Origin: Candidatus Nitronauta litoralis
GTDB lineage: Bacteria > Nitrospinota > Nitrospinia > Nitrospinales > Nitrospinaceae
Reading direction: 5' to 3'
Length of the DNA: 64,000 bases
Assembly (NCBI GenBank): GCA_015698285.1
Contig: CP048685.1
Coordinates: forward strand, 2,356,001-2,420,000
Both the position numbers and the translations under genes were made by a program. The notes beneath the pieces were generated by a model. That model did no database searches. It worked only from the letters and a program-made list of their open reading frames with translations, and was not told the origin of the DNA. This document shows positions 17,339 through 26,198 of the stretch, piece after piece (position 1 is the stretch's first letter; the number at the start of each line of letters is the position of its first letter).

Positions 17339-18748
17339 ATGATATTCAAACAATATTATCTGGGGTGCCTGGCCCATGCCTCCTATCTGATTGGAGATTT
17401 AAAAACTAAAACGGCGATTATCGTCGATCCTCAACGTGATATCGAAATCTATCTAGAAGATGCCCGAAAGAACCATCTCGATATCAAGCATGTCTTTTTA
17501 ACCCACTTTCACGCCGATTTTGTTGCAGGGCATTTGGAACTTCGTGACCAAACCCAAGCCAGCATCCATCTTGGGTCCAAGGCGGATGCCGAGTTTCCTT
17601 TTGTTTCTCATAAAAACGGAGACCAGCTTGAAATTGGAGACCTCCGACTGGAAATATTGGAAACCCCCGGTCACACCCCCGAAGGCATTTCCATCCTTGT
17701 ATTTGATTTATCAAACGACCCACACAATCCCAAAATGGTACTCACGGGGGATACCCTGTTCATTGGGGATGTCGGACGTCCCGATCTCATGGCATCGGTT
17801 GGTGTTACAGCGCAGGAACTGGCCGAAATGCTTTATGACTCCCTAAGAGAAAAGCTGATGCCCCTTCCTGACAACACCCTGGTTTACCCAGCTCATGGGG
17901 CCGGGTCCTTATGTGGAAAAAACTTGAGCGACGATACCGTGTCAACCATTGGAGATCAGAAGACAATGAATTATGCCCTGCAGCCCATGTCGCGGGAAGA
18001 GTTTGTTGCCCTTGTCACAGAGAATCAACCGCAGGCTCCAAAGTATTTTTCTTTTGATGCTCAATTAAATAAAAAAGAACGTCAAACTCTGGATCAATCC
18101 CTTCAATCGGGATTGAAACCCCTGGACCTGAAAGAGGTTCTTAAATATCAAACCGAGGGTTATCAGGTCCTGGATACCCGCCCTGAACAGGATTTCAATG
18201 CCTCCCATTTGAAGGGGGCAATCGGGATTGGTCTGGGAGGCAAGTTCGCCACATGGGGTGGAGTCGTGTTAAAGCCGGATACCCCCATTATTATTATTGC
18301 GGAGCCGGGAGCTGAATATGAATCTGAAATGCGCCTGGGCCGAATAGGGTTCGATAATGTTTACGGTTACCTTGAAAGAGGAATGAAAACCCTGGAGGAA
18401 CGTACCGATTTGACCGAGTCGGTTCCATGTTGGACACCTCAGGAATTTGTTGTCAAAGCGGAAGGCTCAAAGGATCCCCTCTTTATACTGGATGTACGAG
18501 CACCGGGTGAATTTTCCAACAGCCACCTGAAGGGTGCCGTCAATATCCCTCTGAATAATTTAACCGATAGATTAAACGAAATTCCGAAAGAAATGACCGT
18601 TCTCGTGCATTGTGCAGGGGGATACCGTTCCACAATCGCATGCGGTCTTTTGCAAAAAGGCGGCTTTTCAAAATTAGCCAACTTGTTAGGCGGGTTGGCC
18701 GCAATTGAAAAAATTGTCCCTGATCAAATGATAATCTCCAAGAAATAA
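17339..18748 (+). CDS. Persulfide dioxygenase-rhodanese fusion (ETHE1/CstB-like)
   Basis: A 469-residue cytoplasmic fusion. The N-terminal metallo-beta-lactamase domain has THFHADFVAGH (55-65), the ETHE1-type non-haem iron site, with TGDTLFIGDVGRPD and VYPAHGAGS supplying the other ligands. Two rhodanese domains follow. The first lacks the catalytic cysteine (its loop reads IIAEPGAEYESE). The second has it in LVHCAGGYRST (Cys about 425). Family knowledge: the MBL part oxidises glutathione- or CoA-type persulfide with O2 to sulfite, and the rhodanese transfers sulfane sulfur. With the TsdA-like protein at 24 kb this indicates sulfane-sulfur/thiosulfate handling. Confidence 0.9.
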   Translation: MIFKQYYLGCLAHASYLIGDLKTKTAIIVDPQRDIEIYLEDARKNHLDIKHVFLTHFHADFVAGHLELRDQTQASIHLGSKADAEFPFVSHKNGDQLEIGDLRLEILETPGHTPEGISILVFDLSNDPHNPKMVLTGDTLFIGDVGRPDLMASVGVTAQELAEMLYDSLREKLMPLPDNTLVYPAHGAGSLCGKNLSDDTVSTIGDQKTMNYALQPMSREEFVALVTENQPQAPKYFSFDAQLNKKERQTLDQSLQSGLKPLDLKEVLKYQTEGYQVLDTRPEQDFNASHLKGAIGIGLGGKFATWGGVVLKPDTPIIIIAEPGAEYESEMRLGRIGFDNVYGYLERGMKTLEERTDLTESVPCWTPQEFVVKAEGSKDPLFILDVRAPGEFSNSHLKGAVNIPLNNLTDRLNEIPKEMTVLVHCAGGYRSTIACGLLQKGGFSKLANLLGGLAAIEKIVPDQMIISKK

Positions 18749-18808
18749 AAACAGATAAAACTTATCGAATTGATTGATAAGTTCCTTCAATAACTCAGGA
18801 GAGCGCAA

Positions 18809-19837
18809 ATGATAAATATTGCCAGGCTAATCCTCATTAATTTATTTTTGGTCTTTATTCCGATCAGTGCTGATGCCGGCGATTTTGAAGAACTGAAAGA
18901 ATTTTATGAACCGTTACCGGAAATGAAGCACCCTGCAGATAATCCCTGGTCAAAGGAAAAAGAAGACCTGGGAAGAATGCTCTATTTTGATCCAAGACTA
19001 TCCCAAAGCAACTGGATCAGCTGCATGACCTGTCATCACCCGGGTTTAGGCTGGGGAGACGGGCTTCCCCGCCCGAATGGTCACGGCCAAAAAGAGCTGG
19101 ACCGGCATTCTCCTACCATCATCAATAGTGGTTATTTTGAAGCCCAGTTCTGGGACGGTCGCGCCAAATCCCTTGAAGAGCAGGCTTTGGGGCCAATCAG
19201 CTCGCAAGTTGAAATGAGACAGGACCTGGGAGAACTGGTTAAAGAGCTGAATGCTATTCCAGGGTATGTTCGCTTGTTTAAAAAAGTGTTCCCAAAAGAA
19301 GGAATAAACAAAATAACCATAGCCAAAGCCATTGGAACCTTTGAACGGTCGGTCGTTTCAAAGAATGCTCCCTACGATAAATACTTTGCTGGTGATAAAT
19401 CGGCTATGTCATCCTCTGCTCTCAATGGCATGAGGCTGTTTTTTGGAAAGGCCAAATGCTCTATTTGCCATAATGGACCCGCATTTACAGACAGCCAATT
19501 CCACAATATCGGGGTCAAACAGCATGGCCCCTTAAAGGAGGATCTGGGACGGTACAATGTTACCAAGGACGACTTTGACAAGGGTGCCTTCAAGACTCCC
19601 GGGCTGAGGCATATTACCCGGAGTGGTCCCTATATGCACGACGGCAGTGAATCCACATTGGAGGAAGTTGTGGAGTTTTATGACCGGGGCGGAGACGTGG
19701 CAGAAAACCGCAGCCCTTTCATTACCCCGCTGGGGTTGACGGGCTCAGAGAAGAAAGACCTCGTGGAATTCATGAAGGCGCTGGAGGGGGAGCCCATCAT
19801 TATTCCCCTGCCGGAACTTCCTCCGTCTCACGAGTAA
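18809..19837 (+). CDS. Di-haem cytochrome c peroxidase (CcpA/MauG family)
   Basis: A 342-residue periplasmic di-haem protein with a signal peptide (about 1-23). Haem sites are CMTCH (72-76, followed by HPGLGWGD) and CSICH (217-221, followed by NGPAFTDSQFHNIG). The loop GPYMHDGS carries the usual Met of the electron-transfer haem. It normally reduces H2O2 to water with electrons from small c-type cytochromes, several of which are encoded around it. A good SD (CAGGAGAG) precedes the ATG. MauG-like modification activity is an alternative, but no amine dehydrogenase gene is seen. Confidence 0.9.
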   Translation: MINIARLILINLFLVFIPISADAGDFEELKEFYEPLPEMKHPADNPWSKEKEDLGRMLYFDPRLSQSNWISCMTCHHPGLGWGDGLPRPNGHGQKELDRHSPTIINSGYFEAQFWDGRAKSLEEQALGPISSQVEMRQDLGELVKELNAIPGYVRLFKKVFPKEGINKITIAKAIGTFERSVVSKNAPYDKYFAGDKSAMSSSALNGMRLFFGKAKCSICHNGPAFTDSQFHNIGVKQHGPLKEDLGRYNVTKDDFDKGAFKTPGLRHITRSGPYMHDGSESTLEEVVEFYDRGGDVAENRSPFITPLGLTGSEKKDLVEFMKALEGEPIIIPLPELPPSHE

Positions 19838-19957
19838 TGCTTGGATTCTCAAAGCTACCGCAAACTGGAATCCTTCAATTTGCCACAAGGAGGTTGCAAT
19901 GCTCTGTTTAATAACGACCCATACGATAGGGATAAACCTTCCCGAAAGGTCACTCCA

Positions 19958-20125
19958 ATGAACACGATGCCCTTTTATTTTCTTTTTACATCTATGATTC
20001 TAAATTTGGTTGTCGTGGGTTACCAGATAAACAAAAAACACTCGGCATTGGTGGTTTCCTTTTCAGGAACATCCATTGTGCTGCAGGGGATGGCTTTACG
20101 TTATTTCGCCATTTCATATACTTGA
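19958..20125 (+). CDS. Small predicted membrane protein
   Basis: A 55-residue protein, MNTMPFYFLFTSMILNL... with two hydrophobic segments separated by YQINKKHS. The frame stays open upstream to a TTG at 19841, but the ATG at 19958 begins directly at the hydrophobic part and has an AAGG about 8 nt before it. No family is recognised. It lies between the peroxidase and the first tetrahaem gene on the same strand and could be an anchor or small subunit of the complex. Confidence 0.5.
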   Translation: MNTMPFYFLFTSMILNLVVVGYQINKKHSALVVSFSGTSIVLQGMALRYFAISYT

Positions 20126-20195
20126 GAAAGGTTTGAATCACTTCTCATGAAATTTATTAACAAAAAATAAAATTTTTTCTAACGAGAGAAAACTC

Positions 20196-21602
20196 ATGCA
20201 CTCCTATCCAATAAAATTTCGAAATATCATAGTTCTTGTTTCCATTTTGGCTTTTTCTTTGCCTGGCTTCGTTTGGGCAAACGATGAGGAAAAAGTAAAA
20301 TTGTTTATTGAAGAACAATGTACTTCTTGTCATCGAATTACTGGAGAAGCCAAATCCCGGTTTGAATTGATTGCCCCGGATCTAATGTGGGCCGGGTCTA
20401 AATTTAAACGCCCCTGGCTTGTTGATCGCCTCACAGGAAATGAAGACATTATTTACCAGAAGAATTATAGATGGGATCAATCTCTTAATCCTGAAAAGCA
20501 TCCGACAATATCCAAAAAGGATGCTGAAAAGGTGGCTGATTATATAAAGAAACATCTTATTGATTCCCGGGTTAAAAAAGATTCCATAGACCTGTCTCAC
20601 TTCACGGAATTACAGGCTTCTTTCGGTCGGGAATTATTTATTGAGCATTCTTGCACAGGGTGTCATCAAATTATGCAGGATGGAGAAAAATCAGGCGGCC
20701 CTCAGAGCACCTCAATGTTCAATTCCGGAAAACGTTTGACTAAGGACTGGATCCTTCGTTTCAATATGATGCCCCCTGACTTTGTCCCTCATAGCGGCGA
20801 ATTCGTAGCGGATGTCAGTGAATTGGGATTGCATTACGTTACAGGATTCCTGGCCACTGAAGGGGATGAAGCCTTCAAATTTTATGAACCCTGGAAAAGT
20901 GAATTTTTCAAAAATGCAAATTCAAAACGGGGAAAAACTATTTACAGGGAATACTGCATGCAGTGTCATGGTGCCACCGGAGGTGGGGATGGTCCAGCAG
21001 CATCGGGTCTGGAACCAAAACCGGCTGTCCATTCCAAAATGGCGCTAGACCAGTTTCCAATGGATTATCTTTATAATGTTGTTTACTACGGCGGTAAAGC
21101 GGTAGGCAAATCTCCCTATATGCCTTACTGGGGACTAACCCTGGGTGATCAAGGGGTTGCAGATGTCATCACTTATATGAGAGAGACTTTTAAGGGCGGG
21201 GAGGAAATGGCGGCCGCACCTGGGAAAAAGGGTCGAGGAGACTGCCCGCAAAAGCGAAATACTAAAGCTGTTTCGTTTAAATATAAAAACAAGAAAAATC
21301 CTCTAAAACCCACTCCGGCCAATCTTAAGGCAGGAGAAGAATTGTTTCAGAAAAAGGCCAAGCCCATGGCCTGTCAGCTTTGCCATGGGAAACATGGTGA
21401 CGGTAAAGGCCCAGGAGGCGCAGGTATCAATCCGTCACCACGGAACTTTACCTGCGGAGAAACCATGAAGGACATATCCGACGGGCAACTTTTTGGAATC
21501 ACCCGGGAAGGCTCACCGGGAACAGCCATGCCCGCATTCAAAAATCTTAAAGATAAGGAAGTATGGCAATTGATTCTCTATATCAGGCAATTTTCCAATT
21601 AA
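20196..21602 (+). CDS. Secreted tetrahaem c-type cytochrome, paralog A
   Basis: A 468-residue periplasmic protein with a signal peptide (about 1-29) and four cytochrome-c domains: CTSCH (42-46), CTGCH (153-157), CMQCH (254-258) and CQLCH (393-397). Family-specific stretches are APDLMWAGSK (60-69), PPDFVPHSGEF (193-203) and YYGGKAVGKS (298-306). Two cysteines outside the haem motifs, Cys350 in DCPQKR and Cys420 in RNFTC, are shared with paralog B and the monohaem cytochrome at 13.4 kb. The probable axial Met of the last haem is Met445. I do not recognise a named family for the whole protein. It may be an electron-transfer or catalytic subunit; the fourth domain looks like the exchangeable module. 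Confidence 0.88.
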   Translation: MHSYPIKFRNIIVLVSILAFSLPGFVWANDEEKVKLFIEEQCTSCHRITGEAKSRFELIAPDLMWAGSKFKRPWLVDRLTGNEDIIYQKNYRWDQSLNPEKHPTISKKDAEKVADYIKKHLIDSRVKKDSIDLSHFTELQASFGRELFIEHSCTGCHQIMQDGEKSGGPQSTSMFNSGKRLTKDWILRFNMMPPDFVPHSGEFVADVSELGLHYVTGFLATEGDEAFKFYEPWKSEFFKNANSKRGKTIYREYCMQCHGATGGGDGPAASGLEPKPAVHSKMALDQFPMDYLYNVVYYGGKAVGKSPYMPYWGLTLGDQGVADVITYMRETFKGGEEMAAAPGKKGRGDCPQKRNTKAVSFKYKNKKNPLKPTPANLKAGEELFQKKAKPMACQLCHGKHGDGKGPGGAGINPSPRNFTCGETMKDISDGQLFGITREGSPGTAMPAFKNLKDKEVWQLILYIRQFSN

Positions 21603-21708
21603 GAGTGACGTTTATAATAACTTTAATGGGCCTATTCAGGAATAAACCAAAGGCAAGGCTTTCCTGATGGAACTATAAAGAAAAAGCTCTTTCTTTAGGA
21701 GGACAATA

Positions 21709-22488
21709 GTGAAAACCTGGAGATTTATTCTATCCTTAAGCCTTGTGACAGCATTTTACGGAATTATGGGAACCGCCTGGGCAGAGCCCACAAACATCAC
21801 GGTCCGGGTGATCAGCAAAGACGCAAAATTCATTGGTACCAGCATGGGGGGAGCGCTGATTACTCTTCGTGACGCTCAAACGGGAGAGGTCCTGGCGAAG
21901 GGAACCACTCTGGGAACCACTGGAAACGTCAATCTAATCATGAAAAAGGATCGAAAGAGAGGTGTCCCCGTTTCATCAGAAGGTTCGGCGAAATTCTCAA
22001 CCACGCTTGACTTAATGGAACCCCGTTTGATTGAGGTCACAGCCATTGGTCCCCAGGCACAAAGGCAATCGGCCAACCGGGTTTCTGCCACACAATGGGT
22101 CGTACCCGGGAAACACATTACAGATGGTGATGGTTGGCTTCTCGAAATGCCGGGCTTTGCGGTTGATGTTCTAGCTCCCCCTGTTTCCTTAAAGTTGAAG
22201 GGCGCACCGAAGACTGTGGAGGTGAAAGCGAGTGTCAGGATGATGTGCGGTTGCCCCATTAAGCCGGATGGACTATGGGACGCCAATCATTATGAAGTCA
22301 CTGCCATGATTAAGAAGGATGGAAAGCTTCTCAATAAAAGGCTTCTATCCTTTGCAGGGAAAACCAGTCTGTTTGCGGGAACGATACAGTTGGAGAAGCC
22401 GGGGACATATGAAATTATGGTCTATGCATATGACCCACGAAATGGAAACACCGGACTGGACTCAACAACATTGATGGTCGTGAAGTAG
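21709..22488 (+). CDS. Secreted protein of unknown function between the tetrahaem paralogs
   Basis: A 259-residue product starting at GTG 21709, well supported by AGGAGGA just upstream. A signal peptide (ends near WAEP, residue 26) is followed by two beta-rich halves. The first resembles a carboxypeptidase-regulatory-like repeat (GGALITLRDAQTGEVLAKG). The second includes MMCGCPIKPDGLWDANHYEV, a CGC motif with a nearby His, and ends with an Ig-like strand pattern. CGC and the His could bind copper or iron-sulfur, or form a disulfide; that is conjecture. Its place, 25 bp before paralog B, implies it is part of the same periplasmic system. No family recognised. Confidence 0.75.
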   Translation: MKTWRFILSLSLVTAFYGIMGTAWAEPTNITVRVISKDAKFIGTSMGGALITLRDAQTGEVLAKGTTLGTTGNVNLIMKKDRKRGVPVSSEGSAKFSTTLDLMEPRLIEVTAIGPQAQRQSANRVSATQWVVPGKHITDGDGWLLEMPGFAVDVLAPPVSLKLKGAPKTVEVKASVRMMCGCPIKPDGLWDANHYEVTAMIKKDGKLLNKRLLSFAGKTSLFAGTIQLEKPGTYEIMVYAYDPRNGNTGLDSTTLMVVK

Positions 22489-22513
22489 ATATTTTTAATC
22501 CTTTTTCCTGTAA

Positions 22514-23929
22514 ATGAAAATGAAAAAATTCCTTTTCTTTTCCCTGTTGTCCGCCGCTTTGGTATTTATCCTGTTAACATCCACAATCCCGGCGATAGCA
22601 GACGATTTGGGGAAACGGCTAGTTCAGAAAAAATGCGCCGCCTGCCACAAATTTGAGGGAAAGGCTGAATCCCGGTTCAAACTCAAAGCCCCGGATTTGA
22701 TGTGGGGTGGGAGCAAGTTACAACGCAAATGGTTGATTCGTTACCTTACAGGAAAGGAAGGTCGGGTATATAAGCAGGGGTACCGGTGGGATAATTCCCG
22801 CAAACCTGCTAAACACATGGTGGTAAAGCAGAAGGAAGCCGAAGCCATTGCAGATTACTTTAAAAAGGCTTTGAAAGATCCGCGGGTGAAAGCCAATGTC
22901 CTGGACTTATCCCGGTTTTCAGAAATGGAAGCCGCGCTCGGTGAAAAAATCTTCAAGGAGCATTCCTGTATCGCCTGCCATCAGATAGAAGAGGATGGCA
23001 AGGCCTTGGGAGGATCGCAGAGTACCTCTTTTCTGGACGCGGGCAAACGTCTCAATGTAGATTGGGTTTATCGTTTTAATATGAAACCTCCGGATTTTGT
23101 CCCGCACAGCGGTGAATTCGAAGCAGATGTCAGTGAGTTGGGGCTCCGTTATGTGACCGGGTTTATCATGACTCTGGGTGTAAAGGATTTTAAGTTTTAC
23201 GAGCCGTGGAATGATAAGTACTTTAAGAAAGCCAGCACAAAACGCGGGGCGCAGTTTTATAAGGAATATTGTGCTCAATGCCATGGCTTTTCCGGCAAAG
23301 GCGATGGTCCGGCAGCTTTGGACCTTAAACCCAAACCTGCTATCCATGCCCAAATGGCTATAGATAAAGAGCCCATCGACTACCTGTTCAATGTCATATA
23401 TTACGGCGGGAAAAATGTAGGCAAGTCAGCCTTGATGCCTTATTGGGGGATTACACTGGGCCATCAGGGGGTTGCAGATGTCATTGCTTATATGAGGGAG
23501 ACGTTTAAGGGGCAAAAAGCGACTGCATTGGCTAAATCACCTAATGATGACCCAAGTGTATTAGGAGCTTGTCCCCAGGTTCGCAAAACCCACCAGGCAC
23601 CCAGCGATATTCTTGGATTGAAAAACCCGCTTGAGCCCACGGAAAAAAACCTGAAGAAAGGAAAAATACTTTACCTCAGAAAAGCCAGGCCGCTGGCCTG
23701 CAAACATTGCCATGGGTTGGAAGGGGACGGGAAAGGATATAAGGCTGTCAATATGATCCCGCCTCCCAGGAACTTTACCTGCGCAAAAACCATGAAGGAA
23801 ATCACCGACGGACAAATGTTCTGGATTATCAAAAATGGATCCAAAAATACGGAAATGCAGGCCTATGATAAATTAAAAGACACTCAGGTCTGGCAATTGG
23901 TGCTCTATCTCAGAAAATTTTCGAAGTAA
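22514..23929 (+). CDS. Secreted tetrahaem c-type cytochrome, paralog B
   Basis: A 471-residue protein collinear with paralog A, with the same four domains: CAACH (41-45), CIACH (152-156), CAQCH (253-257) and CKHCH (396-400). Shared landmarks are APDLMWGGSK, PPDFVPHSGEF, YYGGKNVGKS, the non-haem Cys353 (CPQVR) and Cys423 (RNFTC), Met448, and the end WQLVLYLRKF. Spacing between haems is nearly identical to A, so the pair arose by duplication of a whole gene. Its C-terminal domain is closer to the stand-alone monohaem cytochrome (DGQMFWIIKNGS, cf. DGQLFWIIKNGS) than A's is. The start is the ATG at 22514. Confidence 0.88.
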   Translation: MKMKKFLFFSLLSAALVFILLTSTIPAIADDLGKRLVQKKCAACHKFEGKAESRFKLKAPDLMWGGSKLQRKWLIRYLTGKEGRVYKQGYRWDNSRKPAKHMVVKQKEAEAIADYFKKALKDPRVKANVLDLSRFSEMEAALGEKIFKEHSCIACHQIEEDGKALGGSQSTSFLDAGKRLNVDWVYRFNMKPPDFVPHSGEFEADVSELGLRYVTGFIMTLGVKDFKFYEPWNDKYFKKASTKRGAQFYKEYCAQCHGFSGKGDGPAALDLKPKPAIHAQMAIDKEPIDYLFNVIYYGGKNVGKSALMPYWGITLGHQGVADVIAYMRETFKGQKATALAKSPNDDPSVLGACPQVRKTHQAPSDILGLKNPLEPTEKNLKKGKILYLRKARPLACKHCHGLEGDGKGYKAVNMIPPPRNFTCAKTMKEITDGQMFWIIKNGSKNTEMQAYDKLKDTQVWQLVLYLRKFSK

Positions 23930-23992
23930 GGGTTTCTCCAGGTATTTGACTTTTATTTTTTTGGGCCGGAGAAAAACGGAAGATTCGAATTT

Positions 23993-24904
23993 ATGAAACA
24001 AGATAATGAAATCCACGGAATCCAAAAAAGCTTCGCCCAAACTATTTGGGAAAAATTGAGGTCTATGCGCTTCATTTTATTGATTCTGTTTTGGATGATC
24101 GGATGGACAACCTTTTCGCTTGAATTGCCTGTCGCTGTAGCGGACCACTCTTCTCCTCCGAAAGTTCCATTTCGCGTTCACGACTTTGACATACCCGAAA
24201 ACCCGCTGGGGGAGTCCATTCAGTTTGGTGAAAACCTCGTGATGGAAACGCCCACGTTTGCCAAACCTTATGTAGGCAATGGATTGAAATGCCGAAACTG
24301 CCACTTGGAAGGGGGTATAGTGCCCAATGCCATGCCTTATATCGGCCTTTCGGGTTTATTTCCAACATACAGACCACGTGCCGCACAAGTGATCACACTT
24401 CAGGAGCGAATCAACGGGTGTTTCATGCGATCCCTGAATGGCAAACCGCTCCCTCTGGATAGTCCAGAAATGACAGGAATCGTTGCCTACATAACCTGGT
24501 TGTCACAGGAAATACCAGTTGGAGCTGAAGTGGAAGGTCGGGGAACAAAAAAACTGGCCTCTCCTAAGCACAAACCTGACCCAGAGCGAGGTCGCAAACT
24601 ATTTTCCGAAAAATGTTCTTATTGTCATGGGGCAGAGGGCGAGGGCAGTAAAAACCCGGATGGGTCCTATTTGTTCCCACCCCTTTGGGGAGATGATTCG
24701 TTTAATATTGCCGCCGGCATGGCCAGGCTCAATACCGCGACCGCATTCATCAAACACAACATGCCTTTTGGTCAGGGAGGAAGCCTCACCGATCAGGAAG
24801 CTTATGATATCGCTTCATTTTTTACCACCCAACCGCGCCCCGACTTCCCCGAAAAGTCTCAAGACTGGCCAAAGGGCGGTAAGCCCGCAGATGCTCGCTA
24901 TTGA
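23993..24904 (+). CDS. TsdA-like di-haem thiosulfate dehydrogenase
   Basis: A 303-residue exported di-haem cytochrome. Domain 1 has CRNCH (100-104) followed by HLEGG, FPTYRPRAAQV and the family signature ERINGCFMRSLNGK. Its Cys143, 39 residues after the haem His, sits where TsdA has the cysteine axial ligand. Domain 2 has CSYCH (208-212) and KHNMPFGQGG, a likely axial Met. TsdA oxidises two thiosulfates to tetrathionate, or works in reverse. The ATG at 23993 gives a long n-region; an ATG at 24065 with GAGG close by starts directly at the signal peptide and may be the true start. It is the last gene of the island. Confidence 0.85.
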   Translation: MKQDNEIHGIQKSFAQTIWEKLRSMRFILLILFWMIGWTTFSLELPVAVADHSSPPKVPFRVHDFDIPENPLGESIQFGENLVMETPTFAKPYVGNGLKCRNCHLEGGIVPNAMPYIGLSGLFPTYRPRAAQVITLQERINGCFMRSLNGKPLPLDSPEMTGIVAYITWLSQEIPVGAEVEGRGTKKLASPKHKPDPERGRKLFSEKCSYCHGAEGEGSKNPDGSYLFPPLWGDDSFNIAAGMARLNTATAFIKHNMPFGQGGSLTDQEAYDIASFFTTQPRPDFPEKSQDWPKGGKPADARY

Positions 24905-25098
24905 TGACCTCGTAAAGGGAGCCATCCTGATCAATATTCCTGGCAGTGACCGAATTACCAGCTACTCGCTGGCAGACAAACTTTAGTATGCAGTTATCCC
25001 TCTAGTAGTAAAGCAAAGGGGGCACCCACCCATTAGCAGGCTCCGTGTCAAAGGACGAGCGTGTCCCTTAGCTTTCAGCAGACCATTCTACTGCAAGA

Positions 25099-25186
25099 TA
25101 TTTTCTTTTAAACAGGGCAGAGTTGTTTGTTACGCTTTCTGGTTTTCGTTTTCTTTGATGTCGTTCCTTGACGGATACGCATCAGT
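25099..25186 (+). repeat. Imperfect repeat, copy 1 (inside the IS relic)
   Basis: About 88 bp alignable with 30023-30108. The best block is TTTTCTTTTAAACAGGGC followed by (A/G)GAGTTG; both copies also have TGTTACGC and end in ACGCATCAGT. Similarity by eye is about three quarters, in the same orientation. It lies in the non-coding part of the IS110 relic, so the second copy may be a fragment of another such element. Confidence 0.6.
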
Positions 25187-25354
25187 CACCCATCTGGTTC
25201 AAGGCTCAAGGCAAAGAGCCTTCTACAACTCTTTGCCCCCTGGCTTGTTCGCCCCAGAAAACCTTTGGTTCCCTGCCATGCTCAGATCTTGAGCGTTACA
25301 CTCTTTCGACAATTCTGTGGCTTGCCATTAAATGGCATCCAGACCCTTGTTGAT

Positions 25355-25927
25355 TCATGACACGGGCGTAACCATGTTACTGGCAACAGCCAGCTCAAGA
25401 GACTCATCGTCAAACTTTTCACTCAATATCTCCGGAGTCAAACGCTAGAACTCTTTTAACTGGATCCCGTCCCCCGTGTTCCGTGTGAACAGGTTCTGGA
25501 TAGACAATACATTCGCTGTCTTCTGCCGCACCAGTTGACTCCGTTTCCTGAGAAGGTCTCGAACCGAACGTTGTTCTTTTGGACAAATGTAACCCTCCTG
25601 CAACAATCCTAACCGAAATACGTGAGCCAGAAAACGGGCGTCCGATTTATCATCCGTGTGTTTCAATCCCTCGTGCTGCTTGATCGCAGAAGGATTGGCC
25701 AGATGCATCTTGAATCCTGCATCCATCAAACAATCGACCAGCCAATACCAGTTGTAGGTCGACTCAACCACAATACCCTTTAACTGGTTTCGAAACGGAA
25801 GAAGAACCGGGAGGATCTCCTGTAAATCATTGCAATGCTTCATTTTGTAAACCACCTCATCGTCTTCATTAATGATAACGATCACACTGTTGTTTGAATG
25901 AAGGTCAATTCCGCAATATAATTCCAT
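25355..25927 (-). pseudogene. Truncated IS110-family (DEDD) transposase with an in-frame stop
   Basis: From the ATG at 25927 the product starts MELYCGIDLHSNNSVIVI and contains the RuvC-like DEDD residues: Asp in GIDLH, Glu in VVESTYNWYW, and Asp in KHTDDKSDARFLAH. After 160 residues a TAG (25445-25447) interrupts it. The same frame then continues with RLTPEILSEKFDDESLELAV to a second stop at 25355-25357. The C-terminal domain with the catalytic serine (about 150 more residues) is missing. Normal family length is about 340. The gene is therefore inactive through both a nonsense mutation and a 3' deletion. Confidence 0.85.
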
Positions 25928-26010
25928 AAAGGCCTCCTCTTTGATCGGGTAGTTTGCATTCTTAAGACAAATACAAATTACTCGTTCTCTGAGGAGCCTG
26001 CTAGATGATT

Positions 26011-26030
26011 ATCAAGTCTTTAATTGACTA
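26011..26030 (+). repeat. Degenerate copy of the RHS-breakpoint hairpin
   Basis: ATCAAGTCTTTAATTGACTA closely resembles the core of the hairpin at 29191-29210, with a weakened stem (TCAA/TTGA). It lies just outside the inverted repeat of the IS110 relic and faces the copy at 26199-26227. Confidence 0.5.
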
Positions 26031-26198
26031 TATTTGTGAAAGCTCACATTATATTTAGAGCGGGGTCCATGCAAGTCTCGTCCTATTAGGTCGGAAATTG
26101 CTGAAGACTGGTAAAGGATTTAAATCTTTCATATGGTATTTAATGGAAGCTTACCACTATCAAGTGATAGGGATTGAGACAAATTCAAATTTTAATAA

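Larger units (their letters stand above)
25034..26003 (-). mobile_element. Decayed IS110-family element with 11-bp inverted repeats
   Basis: TAGCAGGCTCC (25034-25044) and its exact complement GGAGCCTGCTA (25993-26003) bracket a truncated IS110-type transposase gene. IS110-family elements usually lack true terminal repeats, but the IS1111 subgroup has short subterminal ones. The ~970-bp span is shorter than the usual 1.2-1.5 kb and the catalytic-serine half of the transposase is absent. The roughly 310-bp non-coding stretch at 25045-25354, downstream of the transposase, is where an IS1111-type bridge RNA would lie. Confidence 0.6.

Noticed and set aside
25168-25353. 61-codon forward frame in the IS relic
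   Set aside because: Antisense to the non-coding end of the element and not protein-like.
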